A stretch of 64,000 bases of DNA from Oribacterium sp. KHPX15 (GTDB taxonomy: Bacteria > Bacillota > Clostridia > Lachnospirales > Lachnospiraceae): the NCBI RefSeq assembly GCF_900107835.1, contig NZ_FNRG01000004.1, positions 1 through 64,000 on the forward strand, given 5' to 3'. The position numbers and the translations under genes are program-made. Below the pieces are notes generated by a model. The model was not told where the DNA came from. It did not search any database and worked only from the letters and a program-made list of their open reading frames with translations. Positions 1-8,447 of the stretch are shown one piece after another; within the stretch, counting starts at the first letter, position 1, and each line of letters begins with the position of its first letter.

Positions 1-159
1 CATATATACTTTTCATGAAAATTTCTCCTTGAAAATGCGTAATAGTATCATAAATGTAACTATGTATTATAAATGTTCGTACTTGTTTGGATGATTCTTA
101 GAGATAAAATGATGATACAGCAAACAAAAACAAATAGCAAACAAATGGAGGAAAACAAT

Positions 160-513
160 ATGTCAAATTTTAAAAAAGTAAATGTAACTGAGGACCCAAG
201 AACAGAGCTTCATGATGTACTGGGGCTGACAGGAGCGGAAATAAGCATCAATCATCTTCCTGCCGGAGCAAGTGTTCCTTTTGTACACTCACATAAGAAG
301 AATGAAGAGATCTATATCATCCTTTCAGGAAAGGGCAAAGCTTCTGTAGATGGAGAGGATGTTGAAATCGCAAAGGGCGATGTAGTCAAGATTTCACCCG
401 AAGGAAAGAGACAGTTCTTTGCAGCTGATGATTCAGAGCTTAGCTACGCATGTATCCAGGTTAAGGCCGGTTCAATCGATGGCTACACAGCAGATGATGC
501 AGTGGTATACTAA
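160..513 (+). CDS. Small cupin-domain protein
   Basis: 117-aa single-domain cupin (cupin_2 type). The two conserved cupin stretches are visible: a metal-type motif with HSH followed by EEIYIILSGKG, and the second GDVVKISP motif before the last strands. Such proteins bind a metal and either act as small isomerases/dioxygenases or as sensors; the substrate cannot be read from sequence. The reading frame is open back to 73, but the start at 160 is chosen because a GGAGG site lies about 8 bases ahead of it and because the extra N-terminal residues are low-complexity and unlike cupins. It stands alone on the + strand, followed by a REP-like repeat copy at 572-596. Confidence 0.85.
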   Translation: MSNFKKVNVTEDPRTELHDVLGLTGAEISINHLPAGASVPFVHSHKKNEEIYIILSGKGKASVDGEDVEIAKGDVVKISPEGKRQFFAADDSELSYACIQVKAGSIDGYTADDAVVY

Positions 514-571
514 TTCCATGAGCTGGTAATCAGCAGATTCTTTTGAGGCGGTGATACTTGATGATAATAAG

Positions 572-596
572 ACTATAGGTGCCTGTCACTGTGAAC
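572..596 (+). repeat. REP-like repeat copy 1
   Basis: Contains ACTATAGGTGCCTGTCACTG followed by TGAAC, the same 25 bases found at 11956-11980, and closely related to eight further copies in the window. Here only the left half of the full hairpin unit is present. Confidence 0.8.
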
Positions 597-703
597 TTTT
601 CCCATTAGAAATCGTGAATTTTTGTGGGGAAAATCAGCATCTCTGTGCTATACTCAAGTCAAATAAGGAAGTGGTGATATAAGCCGTGGATAGGAGAGAA
701 AAG

Positions 704-1306
704 ATGCAAACGGATAATAACATAGAAAAATTTCTGAATAAAAAGTCATTCCTGAAGCATCGTTTGAATAAGGAGGTTCTTGAAGAGGGGATAGCTTATA
801 TTCCATGTTATGTACAAAATATGGACGATATCATATGCAAATACAGCATTAGGGATTGTGTGAGCCTTAACTCTGAGTTTTCGGATTATATTACTGATTT
901 TATTGAGTGTATTCCGACAAAGTATCCTATCGTTCTTGAGATATACGGGTCACAGTTTACCGAGGAGCAAAAAAAGATCATTGTTGACACGATCACTTCG
1001 GACGGGGACTATCAACTTGGCAAGATTATACAGGAGAACAGACATCATCGGCTCGTTTTTGGAGAAATGGTGATTGGTACCGTGATCTCAGGCATTCTCC
1101 TTTCATTAATTGGAAAATACCTTGGTGATATTCCACAGGAATTTTTCTATGTGTTATTCTGGTTGTTTGCGGATTCTTTTGTCAGATATATTTTTATCGA
1201 AAGAGGAGACTATCTTAACCAAAGGATCTGCGCAGGGAGAATTGCAAGCATAAAGGTGGAGTTTATAGAGGACGAAGATAACAGCCTCTGTCTTTCACAG
1301 CAGTAA
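704..1306 (+). CDS. Hypothetical membrane protein
   Basis: 200-aa protein of no family I recognise. The first ~120 residues are mixed and soluble; two hydrophobic segments follow at about residues 124-145 (VIGTVISGILLSLIG) and 150-170 (FFYVLFWLFADSF), so it is probably anchored with a cytosolic N-terminal domain and a short C-terminal tail. Start: a GTG at 686 is in frame, but the ATG at 704 has an AGGAG site 7 bases ahead and is preferred. No operon partner: the next gene lies beyond a strong hairpin at 1396-1445. Confidence 0.6.
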   Translation: MQTDNNIEKFLNKKSFLKHRLNKEVLEEGIAYIPCYVQNMDDIICKYSIRDCVSLNSEFSDYITDFIECIPTKYPIVLEIYGSQFTEEQKKIIVDTITSDGDYQLGKIIQENRHHRLVFGEMVIGTVISGILLSLIGKYLGDIPQEFFYVLFWLFADSFVRYIFIERGDYLNQRICAGRIASIKVEFIEDEDNSLCLSQQ

Positions 1307-1395
1307 AGAACCGTCATTTTTACGTAAATATAGTATAAATCCGGAAGGTATGTGTCAAATGAAATGAAGAATAGGTAACCTCTTTTTGGTTTTGG

Positions 1396-1445
1396 TGAGG
1401 GTGCATTAACAGTCTTAATAACTTAAGACTGTTAATGCACCCTCA
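1396..1445. terminator. Perfect 23-bp hairpin
   Basis: A perfect 23-bp inverted repeat (arms 1396-1418 and 1423-1445, loop TAAC) followed by CACTTTTATGTTTT. It separates the hypothetical membrane protein from the amidohydrolase array and probably ends the former's transcript, although it lacks a clean U-tract and is longer than most intrinsic terminators. Confidence 0.6.
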
Positions 1446-1527
1446 TCACTTTTATGTTTTAACGGATTTTTAACATTTATTTAAGTACAATAACTGTATA
1501 TTGTTTGGCTTAATTAAAGGAGGCGCT

Positions 1528-3198
1528 ATGAAGGCAGACATAATCATAAGAAACGCAAAAATCTTTACATCGAACACGAAAACTCTGCGGGCTACAGCCC
1601 TTGCGGTAAAGGATGGCAAATTTATTTATGTCGGCGATGATGCCGGTCTTTCGGATTATGAGGGCGAGGTGACGGATCTTGACGGGAAATTCATAATGCC
1701 GGGAATCATCGACAGCCATGTCCATGTTACCATGCCCGTCGGATTTGAGTATAAGGATATGGGCGAGTATATCGTGTGTGACAGCAAAAAGGAAGCGCTT
1801 GACTTTATAGCTGATCATATTAAGAACAATCCGGGCAAGGAGAGCTACAATTTCCTTCTGGAGCGTGTTTTTCTGCACGGTGAAGAGATTACAAAGGAAG
1901 ATCTTGATGCTGTCTGTGCCGACAGTGAGATCATGATCTTAGAGGGTGAGGCACACAGCATATGGGCAAATTCAAAGCTTCTTAAGCGTCATGGCATTAC
2001 GGATGATATCATCGATCCCGTGCCGGGACTTAGTTACTATGTGCGTAAGGATGGACATATAACAGGAAATATATTTGAAGCGGCTGCGGAAACCCGCTTT
2101 CTGATCGATGGTGCGGAAAAACTGACAGATGATCAGATTGATGCCGCCTTAAAGCGTTGGTTTGATTTTTCTGTCAATGCAGGGGTCGTGGGTGTCTTTG
2201 ATGCCGGTATTCCGGAATGCAATGATTTTCATGAGAGGGTTTACAGACGATTAAAAAAATTTGATGAGGAAGGAGAGCTTCCCGTTTATATAGACGGCTG
2301 CTATGTGATCACACAGCCCCGCCAGGTGCCGGAGGCGATAAAAAAGCTTAAGAGCTTTAACAGTGAATTTAATACGAAACACCTTAAGGTGCACACCTTA
2401 AAGATTTTCAATGACGGTACCTTAAAGATTGAAACGGCAGCACTTGTGACACCTTATGAAGATACCGGGGACAAGGGAACGGCTGCTTTCAATAAGGATC
2501 AGATCGCAGAGCTTCTTATTCAGCTTAATGAGGCAGGACTTGACCTGCACCTGCACACTGTAGGTGAGGGCGCATCCCGTAATGTACTTGACGGTGTGGA
2601 GATGGCTAAGAAGGAGCTTGGGGATAAATACCATGTGAAAGTCACCTGTGCACATCTTGAGATTCAGGATGACGCGGATATTGACCGTTTCGCAAAGTTA
2701 GGTGTTAACGCCAATTATACGCCCTGGTGGCATGCGGGAAACATGGGCGGAGATCCTTATAAAACATGGTGTAAGCTGCTTGGCGAGGAGCGTGCGTGTA
2801 AGATGTACCGCTGTAAGTCGGTCTGGAAGACCGGTGCCAATGTTACATGGTCCAGCGATGATATCCACTATGGTGATTTTAACAACTGGAGTCCATACCT
2901 TGGCATGGAGGTCGGAATGACAAGATGGATAAATGAGAAAACCAGAGCTGCCGAAACAGATTGGACCGTCAGAGCAAATCCTTCCGCCGATGAGCAAATG
3001 AGTATAGAAGAAATGATACTCGGATATACGATAAACGGAGCAAAGCAGCTTGGTATAGAAGACAGCAAGGGCTCTATTGAAAAGGGTAAGGATGCTGATT
3101 TCCTTATTTTTGATACTGACCTGCTTACTGCCAAGCATGAGGGCTTCAGCTATAACAAACCAACAGATGTGTATTTTGCGGGAAAGAAAATAAATTAA
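1528..3198 (+). CDS. YtcJ-like amidohydrolase 1
   Basis: 556-aa amidohydrolase family 3 protein (PF07969/COG1574), a metal-dependent TIM-barrel hydrolase of C-N bonds, substrate unknown. Visible: N-terminal beta-sandwich strand ADIIIRNAKIFT, the metal-binding HxH in GIIDSHVHV (about residue 66), a second histidine region DLHLHTVGEG, the CAHLEI histidine, and the aspartate in WSSDDIHYGD; the C-terminal KGKDADFLIFD strand returns to the beta-sandwich. No signal peptide, so cytosolic. Start at 1528 follows AAAGGAGGCGCT; the open frame back to 1501 starts at a TTG without a site. It is a close paralogue of the gene at 5037-6698 and is followed after 21 bases by the next amidohydrolase, so the two are probably cotranscribed. 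Confidence 0.9.
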   Translation: MKADIIIRNAKIFTSNTKTLRATALAVKDGKFIYVGDDAGLSDYEGEVTDLDGKFIMPGIIDSHVHVTMPVGFEYKDMGEYIVCDSKKEALDFIADHIKNNPGKESYNFLLERVFLHGEEITKEDLDAVCADSEIMILEGEAHSIWANSKLLKRHGITDDIIDPVPGLSYYVRKDGHITGNIFEAAAETRFLIDGAEKLTDDQIDAALKRWFDFSVNAGVVGVFDAGIPECNDFHERVYRRLKKFDEEGELPVYIDGCYVITQPRQVPEAIKKLKSFNSEFNTKHLKVHTLKIFNDGTLKIETAALVTPYEDTGDKGTAAFNKDQIAELLIQLNEAGLDLHLHTVGEGASRNVLDGVEMAKKELGDKYHVKVTCAHLEIQDDADIDRFAKLGVNANYTPWWHAGNMGGDPYKTWCKLLGEERACKMYRCKSVWKTGANVTWSSDDIHYGDFNNWSPYLGMEVGMTRWINEKTRAAETDWTVRANPSADEQMSIEEMILGYTINGAKQLGIEDSKGSIEKGKDADFLIFDTDLLTAKHEGFSYNKPTDVYFAGKKIN

Positions 3199-3219
3199 CA
3201 ATAAGAGGAGATACAGATA

Positions 3220-4869
3220 ATGAAGGCAAATAAGGTCATCTACGGCAATATCTACACAGTTGATAAGAAAAAGCCCAAGGCTGCGGCACTTGCGATTTCT
3301 GACGGAAAGTTCGTCTATGTGGGAGACGAAGAAGGCATGAAGGAATATATTGACAAGGATACGGAGGAGATCCGGTATGATAAAGGTATCATTCTTCCTG
3401 GATTTGGAGAGGGACACGGTCATATCGCACCCGGAGGAACGGAAGCACTTTTCTTTGTACATCTAAGTCCCATGGATACCTTACAGGAACATCTTGAAGC
3501 GTTAAAGAAGTTCATTGAGGAACGACCCGAGCTGGATGTTATTCAGGGCTCAGGCTTCATACCCACACCGGATATGGGACCAAACGGTCCCACTGCGGAT
3601 CTGCTTAATGGTTTGACAGATAAACCGATCGTTCTTGCGGATATAGGTCATCATTCTTATTGGGTTAATCATGCCGCAATGGAACGACTGGGAATCGACA
3701 AAAACACGCCGGATATAAGTGATGGAATAATCACCCGTGATGATCAGGGAAATCCCACCGGTTATTTCCGTGAAGGTGCCATGGATCTGTTAAAGGAGCT
3801 TACCGTGTTCTCGGTTGAGCAGTATAAGGAGGGATTCCTGCACTATCAGGAGGAATATCTGGCTCATGGAGAGACCCTGATCCTTGAACCCATCATCAAC
3901 TGGGATACTACAGACAATGCCGCACTTGCCTGCCATGAGCTTGATATGGAAGGAAAGCTTAAAATGCATGTCTATGCCGCTTATCAGGTATTTCAGGCGG
4001 AAGGTCATGATACGATGGCAGAGATAGAACATGCGGCAGAGCTTAGAAAGAAGACCAGGGGGCGTATGTTCGAGCTTAGCAATATCAAGATACAGATAGA
4101 CGGTACGATGCCGGGGACACCTTCAACAGCATATATGAAGCAGCCTTACACAGATCCGTGGTCTGTCGAGCATCAGCATCATGGGCAGCTTCGCTTTGAC
4201 ATGGAAACACTTATTAAAATATACAAAAAATCTCACGAGCTGGGATTTACGGTACATGCTCATGCCATAGGAGACGGGGCACTCTGCATGGCTCTGGATG
4301 CCATAGAGAAAGCATTGGAGCAGACAGGACCTCACGATTACAGGGATGCCATAACCCATCTTCAGGTGGTAGACAGGGCGGATATACCCCGTATGGCTAA
4401 ACTAAACGTTATAGCTTCTACAGATCCCCACTGGTTTGATTTCGAACCGGAATATTTTGAAATGATGGTAGCTGTTCTCGGTGAAGAACGTGCTGAAGAT
4501 CAGCTTCCGATGAAGGCCTTCTTTGATGCCGGAGTTACGGTAACCTCTGCCAGCGATTATCCTGTTACAAATCCAGCCTATCCGCTTACAGGCATACAGA
4601 AAGGTGTGATTCGTCAGCTTCCCGGACGTCCGGACACACTGCATAATGCTGGCGAGCGCGTTACTATAGAGCAGATGATCGAAGCGACCACCATTAATGA
4701 GGCTTATCAGATGCTTTGTGATGACAGGCTGGGCAGTATTACTGTCGGGAAGGAAGCAGATTTGGTGGTACTTGGTGATGATATTACCAAGTGCGATTCG
4801 GAGCATATCCAGGATTCGCCCGTGCTTGGAACCATGGTGGGCGGAGAGTGGGTCTACACTCACGCTTAA
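3220..4869 (+). CDS. YtcJ-like amidohydrolase 2
   Basis: 549-aa amidohydrolase family 3 protein, clearly diverged from its two closest neighbours. Metal-site motifs are intact: HGH in GFGEGHGHIA, HAH in FTVHAHAIGDG, the ITHLQVV histidine, and SASDYPV with the catalytic aspartate. N-terminal KVIYGNIYTVDKKKPKAAA and C-terminal GKEADLVVLGDDI form the usual beta-sandwich. Cytosolic; function inferred only to the level of amide or imide-type hydrolysis. AGAGGAG lies ahead of the ATG. It ends just before a 14-bp stem-loop at 4880-4925. Confidence 0.9.
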   Translation: MKANKVIYGNIYTVDKKKPKAAALAISDGKFVYVGDEEGMKEYIDKDTEEIRYDKGIILPGFGEGHGHIAPGGTEALFFVHLSPMDTLQEHLEALKKFIEERPELDVIQGSGFIPTPDMGPNGPTADLLNGLTDKPIVLADIGHHSYWVNHAAMERLGIDKNTPDISDGIITRDDQGNPTGYFREGAMDLLKELTVFSVEQYKEGFLHYQEEYLAHGETLILEPIINWDTTDNAALACHELDMEGKLKMHVYAAYQVFQAEGHDTMAEIEHAAELRKKTRGRMFELSNIKIQIDGTMPGTPSTAYMKQPYTDPWSVEHQHHGQLRFDMETLIKIYKKSHELGFTVHAHAIGDGALCMALDAIEKALEQTGPHDYRDAITHLQVVDRADIPRMAKLNVIASTDPHWFDFEPEYFEMMVAVLGEERAEDQLPMKAFFDAGVTVTSASDYPVTNPAYPLTGIQKGVIRQLPGRPDTLHNAGERVTIEQMIEATTINEAYQMLCDDRLGSITVGKEADLVVLGDDITKCDSEHIQDSPVLGTMVGGEWVYTHA

Positions 4870-4879
4870 AAAGAATGAA

Positions 4880-4925
4880 CGACAATACCGCATTACAGAC
4901 AATAGCTGATTATGCGGTATTGTCG
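4880..4925 (+). terminator. Stem-loop after amidohydrolase 2
   Basis: 14-bp perfect stem (CGACAATACCGCAT at 4880-4893 with its complement at 4912-4925) and an 18-base loop. No good U-tract follows, so it may be a weak terminator or an mRNA processing/stability structure between amidohydrolases 2 and 3. Confidence 0.55.
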
Positions 4926-5036
4926 ATTTACAGGTAATATCGGTAAATCTGCTGCGAATACTTAATACGCAGAATAGCAGATGTTAAAGGATTATTGGAC
5001 TATATGGTGAAATGACGGAGGATTTAAGGAAAAAGT

Positions 5037-6698
5037 ATGAAGGCAGACAGGATCATCAAAAATGCAAAAATCTTCACATCAAATAAAGATATGCCGCAGG
5101 CAACAGCTCTTGCAGTGAAGGACGGTAAATTCGTCTATGTGGGAGAGGAGGCGGGCCTTGCTGATTATGAGGGTGAGGTTACGGATCTTAACGGAAAACT
5201 TATCATTCCGGGTATCATTGACAGTCACGTCCATGTGAGTCTGGGTGTTGGATTTGAGTATACGGATTTTGGAGTATATGTCGAATGTACAAACAAGAAG
5301 GAAGCCATGGACTTCATGGCTGAATATGTGAAAAAGAATCCCGGACTTGACCGGTACAGATTCGAGTTGGAACGTGATCTCTTAAACGGTGAGACTATTG
5401 TAAAGGAAGAACTCGATGCAATATGCCCGGACAATGAGCTGCTTATAATGGAATCGGAAGCGCACAGCGTCTGGGTGAACTCAAGGATCTTAGAGAAGCA
5501 TCATATAACGGACGAAACGCCGGATATAGTTCCGGGGCTCAGCTATTATGTGCGCAAAGACGGTCATGTTACCGGAAATGTATATGAAGCCGCAGGCTGG
5601 CGGTTACTTTTTGATCATTTGAAGAATCTTACTGATGAGCAGATAGAAGCGGCCCTCACCCGCTGGATAAAAGACTCCGTAACATTTGGAGTAAGCTGTG
5701 TCTTTGATGCGGGATTTCCGGAGCATAACGAGCTTCACGAGCGTGTTTATGCGTACTTAAGAGACCTTGATAAAAAAGGAAAGCTCCCGGTATATGTGGA
5801 CGGATGCTATGTTCTCACAAGGCCTGAAAAGATGAAGGAGGCAGTGGAAGAGACAAAGCGTTTCCGCCGTGAGTTTGATACTGAGCACTTAAAGGTTCAT
5901 ACATTAAAAATCTTTATGGATGGTACTTTAAAGATACAGACTGCCGCGCTTGTAACACCATATGAGGATACCGGCGCAGTGGGAGCTACAACCTTTGATA
6001 AAGAGGGAATTGCAGAGCTGTTAAAACTCCTTAACGAGGCAGGGCTGGATCTTCACGTACATGCCGTAGGTGAGCGTGCGTCGCGTACGATACTGGACGG
6101 TGTGGAAATTGCCAGAAAGGAGCTCGGAGATGAATACCATGTGAAGGTCACCTGTGCCCATCTGGAAATTCAGGATGATGCGGACATTAACCGCTTTGCA
6201 AGGCTTGGGGTCTTCGCCGATTACACTCCGTGGTGGCATGCAGGCAACATGGGTGGAGATCCTTTTAAGACATGGTGTGAACTGCTTGGAGAAAAGAGGG
6301 CACTTTCCATGTACCGCTGCAAGAGCCTTTGGGACAGCGGAGCTACCGTTACTTTCTCAAGCGATGAGGTATTCTTCGGCGATAACTGGAGCCCTTATCT
6401 TGGTATGGAAGTAGGAATGACCCGCCACATCACCGATAAGACAAAAGCTCTGGAACACAGCAGGACTAAGGGGGCATATCCGCCCGCAACTGAGCAGATG
6501 AGCATAGAAGAAATGATACTCGGATATACCATAAGCGGAGCAAAACAGCTTGGTATCGAGGATAGCAAGGGATCCATCGAGACCGGCAAAGATGCTGATT
6601 TCCTGGTGTTTGATACCGATCTGCTTACAGCAGAGCATGATGGTTTCAGCCATAACAAGCCATCAGAGGTGTATATCTGCGGAGAGAAAGTGAACTGA
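5037..6698 (+). CDS. YtcJ-like amidohydrolase 3
   Basis: 553-aa amidohydrolase family 3 protein, near-collinear with the gene at 1528-3198: shared blocks include NAKIFTSN, LAVKDGKF, VPGLSYYVRKDGH, DDADI.RFA.LGV, YTPWWHAGNMGGDP and the identical EQMSIEEMILGYTI. HxH (DSHVHV), HVHAVGE and FSSDEVFFGD supply the metal ligands and catalytic acid (the first copy has SSDDIHYGD). The two genes look like an old tandem duplication. AAGGAAAAAGT precedes the ATG. The carboxylesterase gene begins 23 bases after its stop, suggesting one transcript and linked chemistry on the same class of compounds. Confidence 0.9.
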   Translation: MKADRIIKNAKIFTSNKDMPQATALAVKDGKFVYVGEEAGLADYEGEVTDLNGKLIIPGIIDSHVHVSLGVGFEYTDFGVYVECTNKKEAMDFMAEYVKKNPGLDRYRFELERDLLNGETIVKEELDAICPDNELLIMESEAHSVWVNSRILEKHHITDETPDIVPGLSYYVRKDGHVTGNVYEAAGWRLLFDHLKNLTDEQIEAALTRWIKDSVTFGVSCVFDAGFPEHNELHERVYAYLRDLDKKGKLPVYVDGCYVLTRPEKMKEAVEETKRFRREFDTEHLKVHTLKIFMDGTLKIQTAALVTPYEDTGAVGATTFDKEGIAELLKLLNEAGLDLHVHAVGERASRTILDGVEIARKELGDEYHVKVTCAHLEIQDDADINRFARLGVFADYTPWWHAGNMGGDPFKTWCELLGEKRALSMYRCKSLWDSGATVTFSSDEVFFGDNWSPYLGMEVGMTRHITDKTKALEHSRTKGAYPPATEQMSIEEMILGYTISGAKQLGIEDSKGSIETGKDADFLVFDTDLLTAEHDGFSHNKPSEVYICGEKVN

Positions 6699-6721
6699 AG
6701 TGGAAGGAGGGGAACAAAAAA

Positions 6722-8353
6722 ATGAGTGAAGTTAAGAATCTGATGGCACCGCCCCTGACAGAGGAGACACGAAAAGCTCTTGATGATGCAAGGAAGAAGG
6801 CAAGAGCCAGGTATGGTGAAAACAAGAAGATAACTGACGGTAATTATGACAAGTCACTTGCCGTGAAGTGCATAAACGGCACATTTGTAGGCAGAAAATC
6901 TGAAAATATCATTGCATATAAGGGTATTCCTTTCACAGCTAAGCCGCCTGTCGGAGAGCTTCGCTGGAAAGCTCCCGTGGAATATTTACCTGATGATGGC
7001 ATATATGAGGCATACTACAATGCAAAAAGTCCGCGCCAGATGGAAGATATAAGCGAGGGCGGTTCGCTTTATTACCAGAGTGAAGATTGCCTTTATCTGA
7101 ATGTATGGAAGGCAGAGGGTGAAACCACCGGAAAAAAACCGGTCATGGTATGGATACATGGCGGCGGTTATGCAATGGGCGCAACAGGCGATCCTCTGTA
7201 TGACCTGGGCAATCTCGCCAAGGAAAACCCGGACGTGATCTTTGCTTCCATTGCTTACAGGGTAGGTGTTTTCGGCTACATTCACCTGTCCCATCTGCCT
7301 GATGGCAATGACTATCCGGATGCACAGAATTTAGGCCCCATGGATCAGATGATGGCGCTTAAGTGGATCCATGAGAACATCGAAGGCTTTGGCGGCGATC
7401 CCGATAATGTAACTATCTTCGGTGAATCTGCCGGCGCGGGAAGCGTTACCATGCTTCCTCTGGTGGAGGGTTCACACAAATATATCAGGAGGGTCATCGC
7501 CCAGAGCGGCGGTCCTTCCATAACAATATCTACGGAAGAGGCCATCGGCTGCACAAATGAAGTGATGGAGATACTCGGTTGTAAAACCGTAGCTGAGCTG
7601 AATAAGGTTGATGCGGAAGAGCTCCTTAGGGTGTCGGCGGTGACGGGACTGCGGATAGGTCCGGAAAGAGACGGAAAATATCTGCCGGTTGACCCGTATG
7701 ATGCGTATGCGAAGGGCGCCATAAAGGATATCGAAATACTTCATGGCTGCAATAAGGATGAAATGAATTATTTTGTCCATTTTATGGGGCCTGAGCTTTT
7801 CGGAATGTGGTCTGATGACCGTAAGACGAGAAGGATCGCCGGGCTGCCTGACGAGGATAAGGAACTGATCGAGCGCTACTGTGACAGCGTGGAGGGAGAA
7901 AACTACGAAAAAGGCAGCCGTCTTTTCAGCCAGTTATGGTTTAATGCAACGCATATCAGAATGTCTGAGGAGCAGGCAAAGGCCGGCGGTAAGTCATACA
8001 CCTATTACTTCACGATAGAATCCTCTTTACCGTATGTGAAGTGCTCGCATGCGATCGAGCTTTCATCCGTACTTAACCACCCGGATGATACTGGCCTTAC
8101 AGGCAGGGTATTTGACGAAACCTTTTCAAAGACGGTGCGGAAAATGTGGGTTCAGTTTGCAAAGACAGGAAACCCGTCACTTTCCGCGGATATATCTCCG
8201 GACGGCAAGGCGCATGAATGGCCGCTCTATGATAGGGAGAACAGGGAAGTGATGGTATTCGATGAATTCAACATCCATCCGGAAAAGGAATCCGTGATCA
8301 AAATCATAGATTGGGCCAACATATATCCGCTCACCAAATATTTTTATCTTTGA
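6722..8353 (+). CDS. Type B carboxylesterase 1
   Basis: 543-aa alpha/beta-hydrolase of the type B carboxylesterase (para-nitrobenzyl esterase) family, about the usual length. Oxyanion-hole HGGG at residues 146-149, nucleophile elbow GESAG with Ser236, and the late histidine in the KCSHAIEL region; the conserved family phrases YKGIPF, LYLNVWK and GGDPDNVTIFGESAG are all present. No signal peptide, so probably a cytosolic ester hydrolase. It lies 23 bases after amidohydrolase 3 with a strong GGAGG site. Its closest relative in the window is at 59702-61333 (same NYDKSLAVKC.NGTF.GRKSE and DISPDGKAHEWP stretches), which places both esterases beside amidohydrolases. Confidence 0.92.
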   Translation: MSEVKNLMAPPLTEETRKALDDARKKARARYGENKKITDGNYDKSLAVKCINGTFVGRKSENIIAYKGIPFTAKPPVGELRWKAPVEYLPDDGIYEAYYNAKSPRQMEDISEGGSLYYQSEDCLYLNVWKAEGETTGKKPVMVWIHGGGYAMGATGDPLYDLGNLAKENPDVIFASIAYRVGVFGYIHLSHLPDGNDYPDAQNLGPMDQMMALKWIHENIEGFGGDPDNVTIFGESAGAGSVTMLPLVEGSHKYIRRVIAQSGGPSITISTEEAIGCTNEVMEILGCKTVAELNKVDAEELLRVSAVTGLRIGPERDGKYLPVDPYDAYAKGAIKDIEILHGCNKDEMNYFVHFMGPELFGMWSDDRKTRRIAGLPDEDKELIERYCDSVEGENYEKGSRLFSQLWFNATHIRMSEEQAKAGGKSYTYYFTIESSLPYVKCSHAIELSSVLNHPDDTGLTGRVFDETFSKTVRKMWVQFAKTGNPSLSADISPDGKAHEWPLYDRENREVMVFDEFNIHPEKESVIKIIDWANIYPLTKYFYL

Positions 8354-8378
8354 CGGAGATCGTTTCTTTACTATAAAC

Positions 8379-8419
8379 ATGATGTCAGGGTCAAAAGGTA
8401 CTTTTGAACCTGACATCAT
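8379..8419. terminator. 19-bp hairpin between esterase 1 and amidohydrolase 4
   Basis: Arms 8379-8397 and 8401-8419 match at 18 of 19 positions around a 3-base loop (GTA). The sequence sits 26 bases past the esterase stop. No long U-tract follows, so termination may be partial. Confidence 0.55.
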
Positions 8420-8447
8420 AAATTTTAAGAAAGAGAGGTAGCAAAAA

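Noticed and set aside
73-159. N-terminal extension of the cupin gene
   Set aside because: Low-complexity, Gln/Lys/Asn-rich and not cupin-like; a proper ribosome site favours the ATG at 160.
2698-3462. 254-codon frame on the - strand across amidohydrolases 1 and 2
   Set aside because: Antisense shadow of two well-supported genes; spans their boundary, no ribosome site, no family features.
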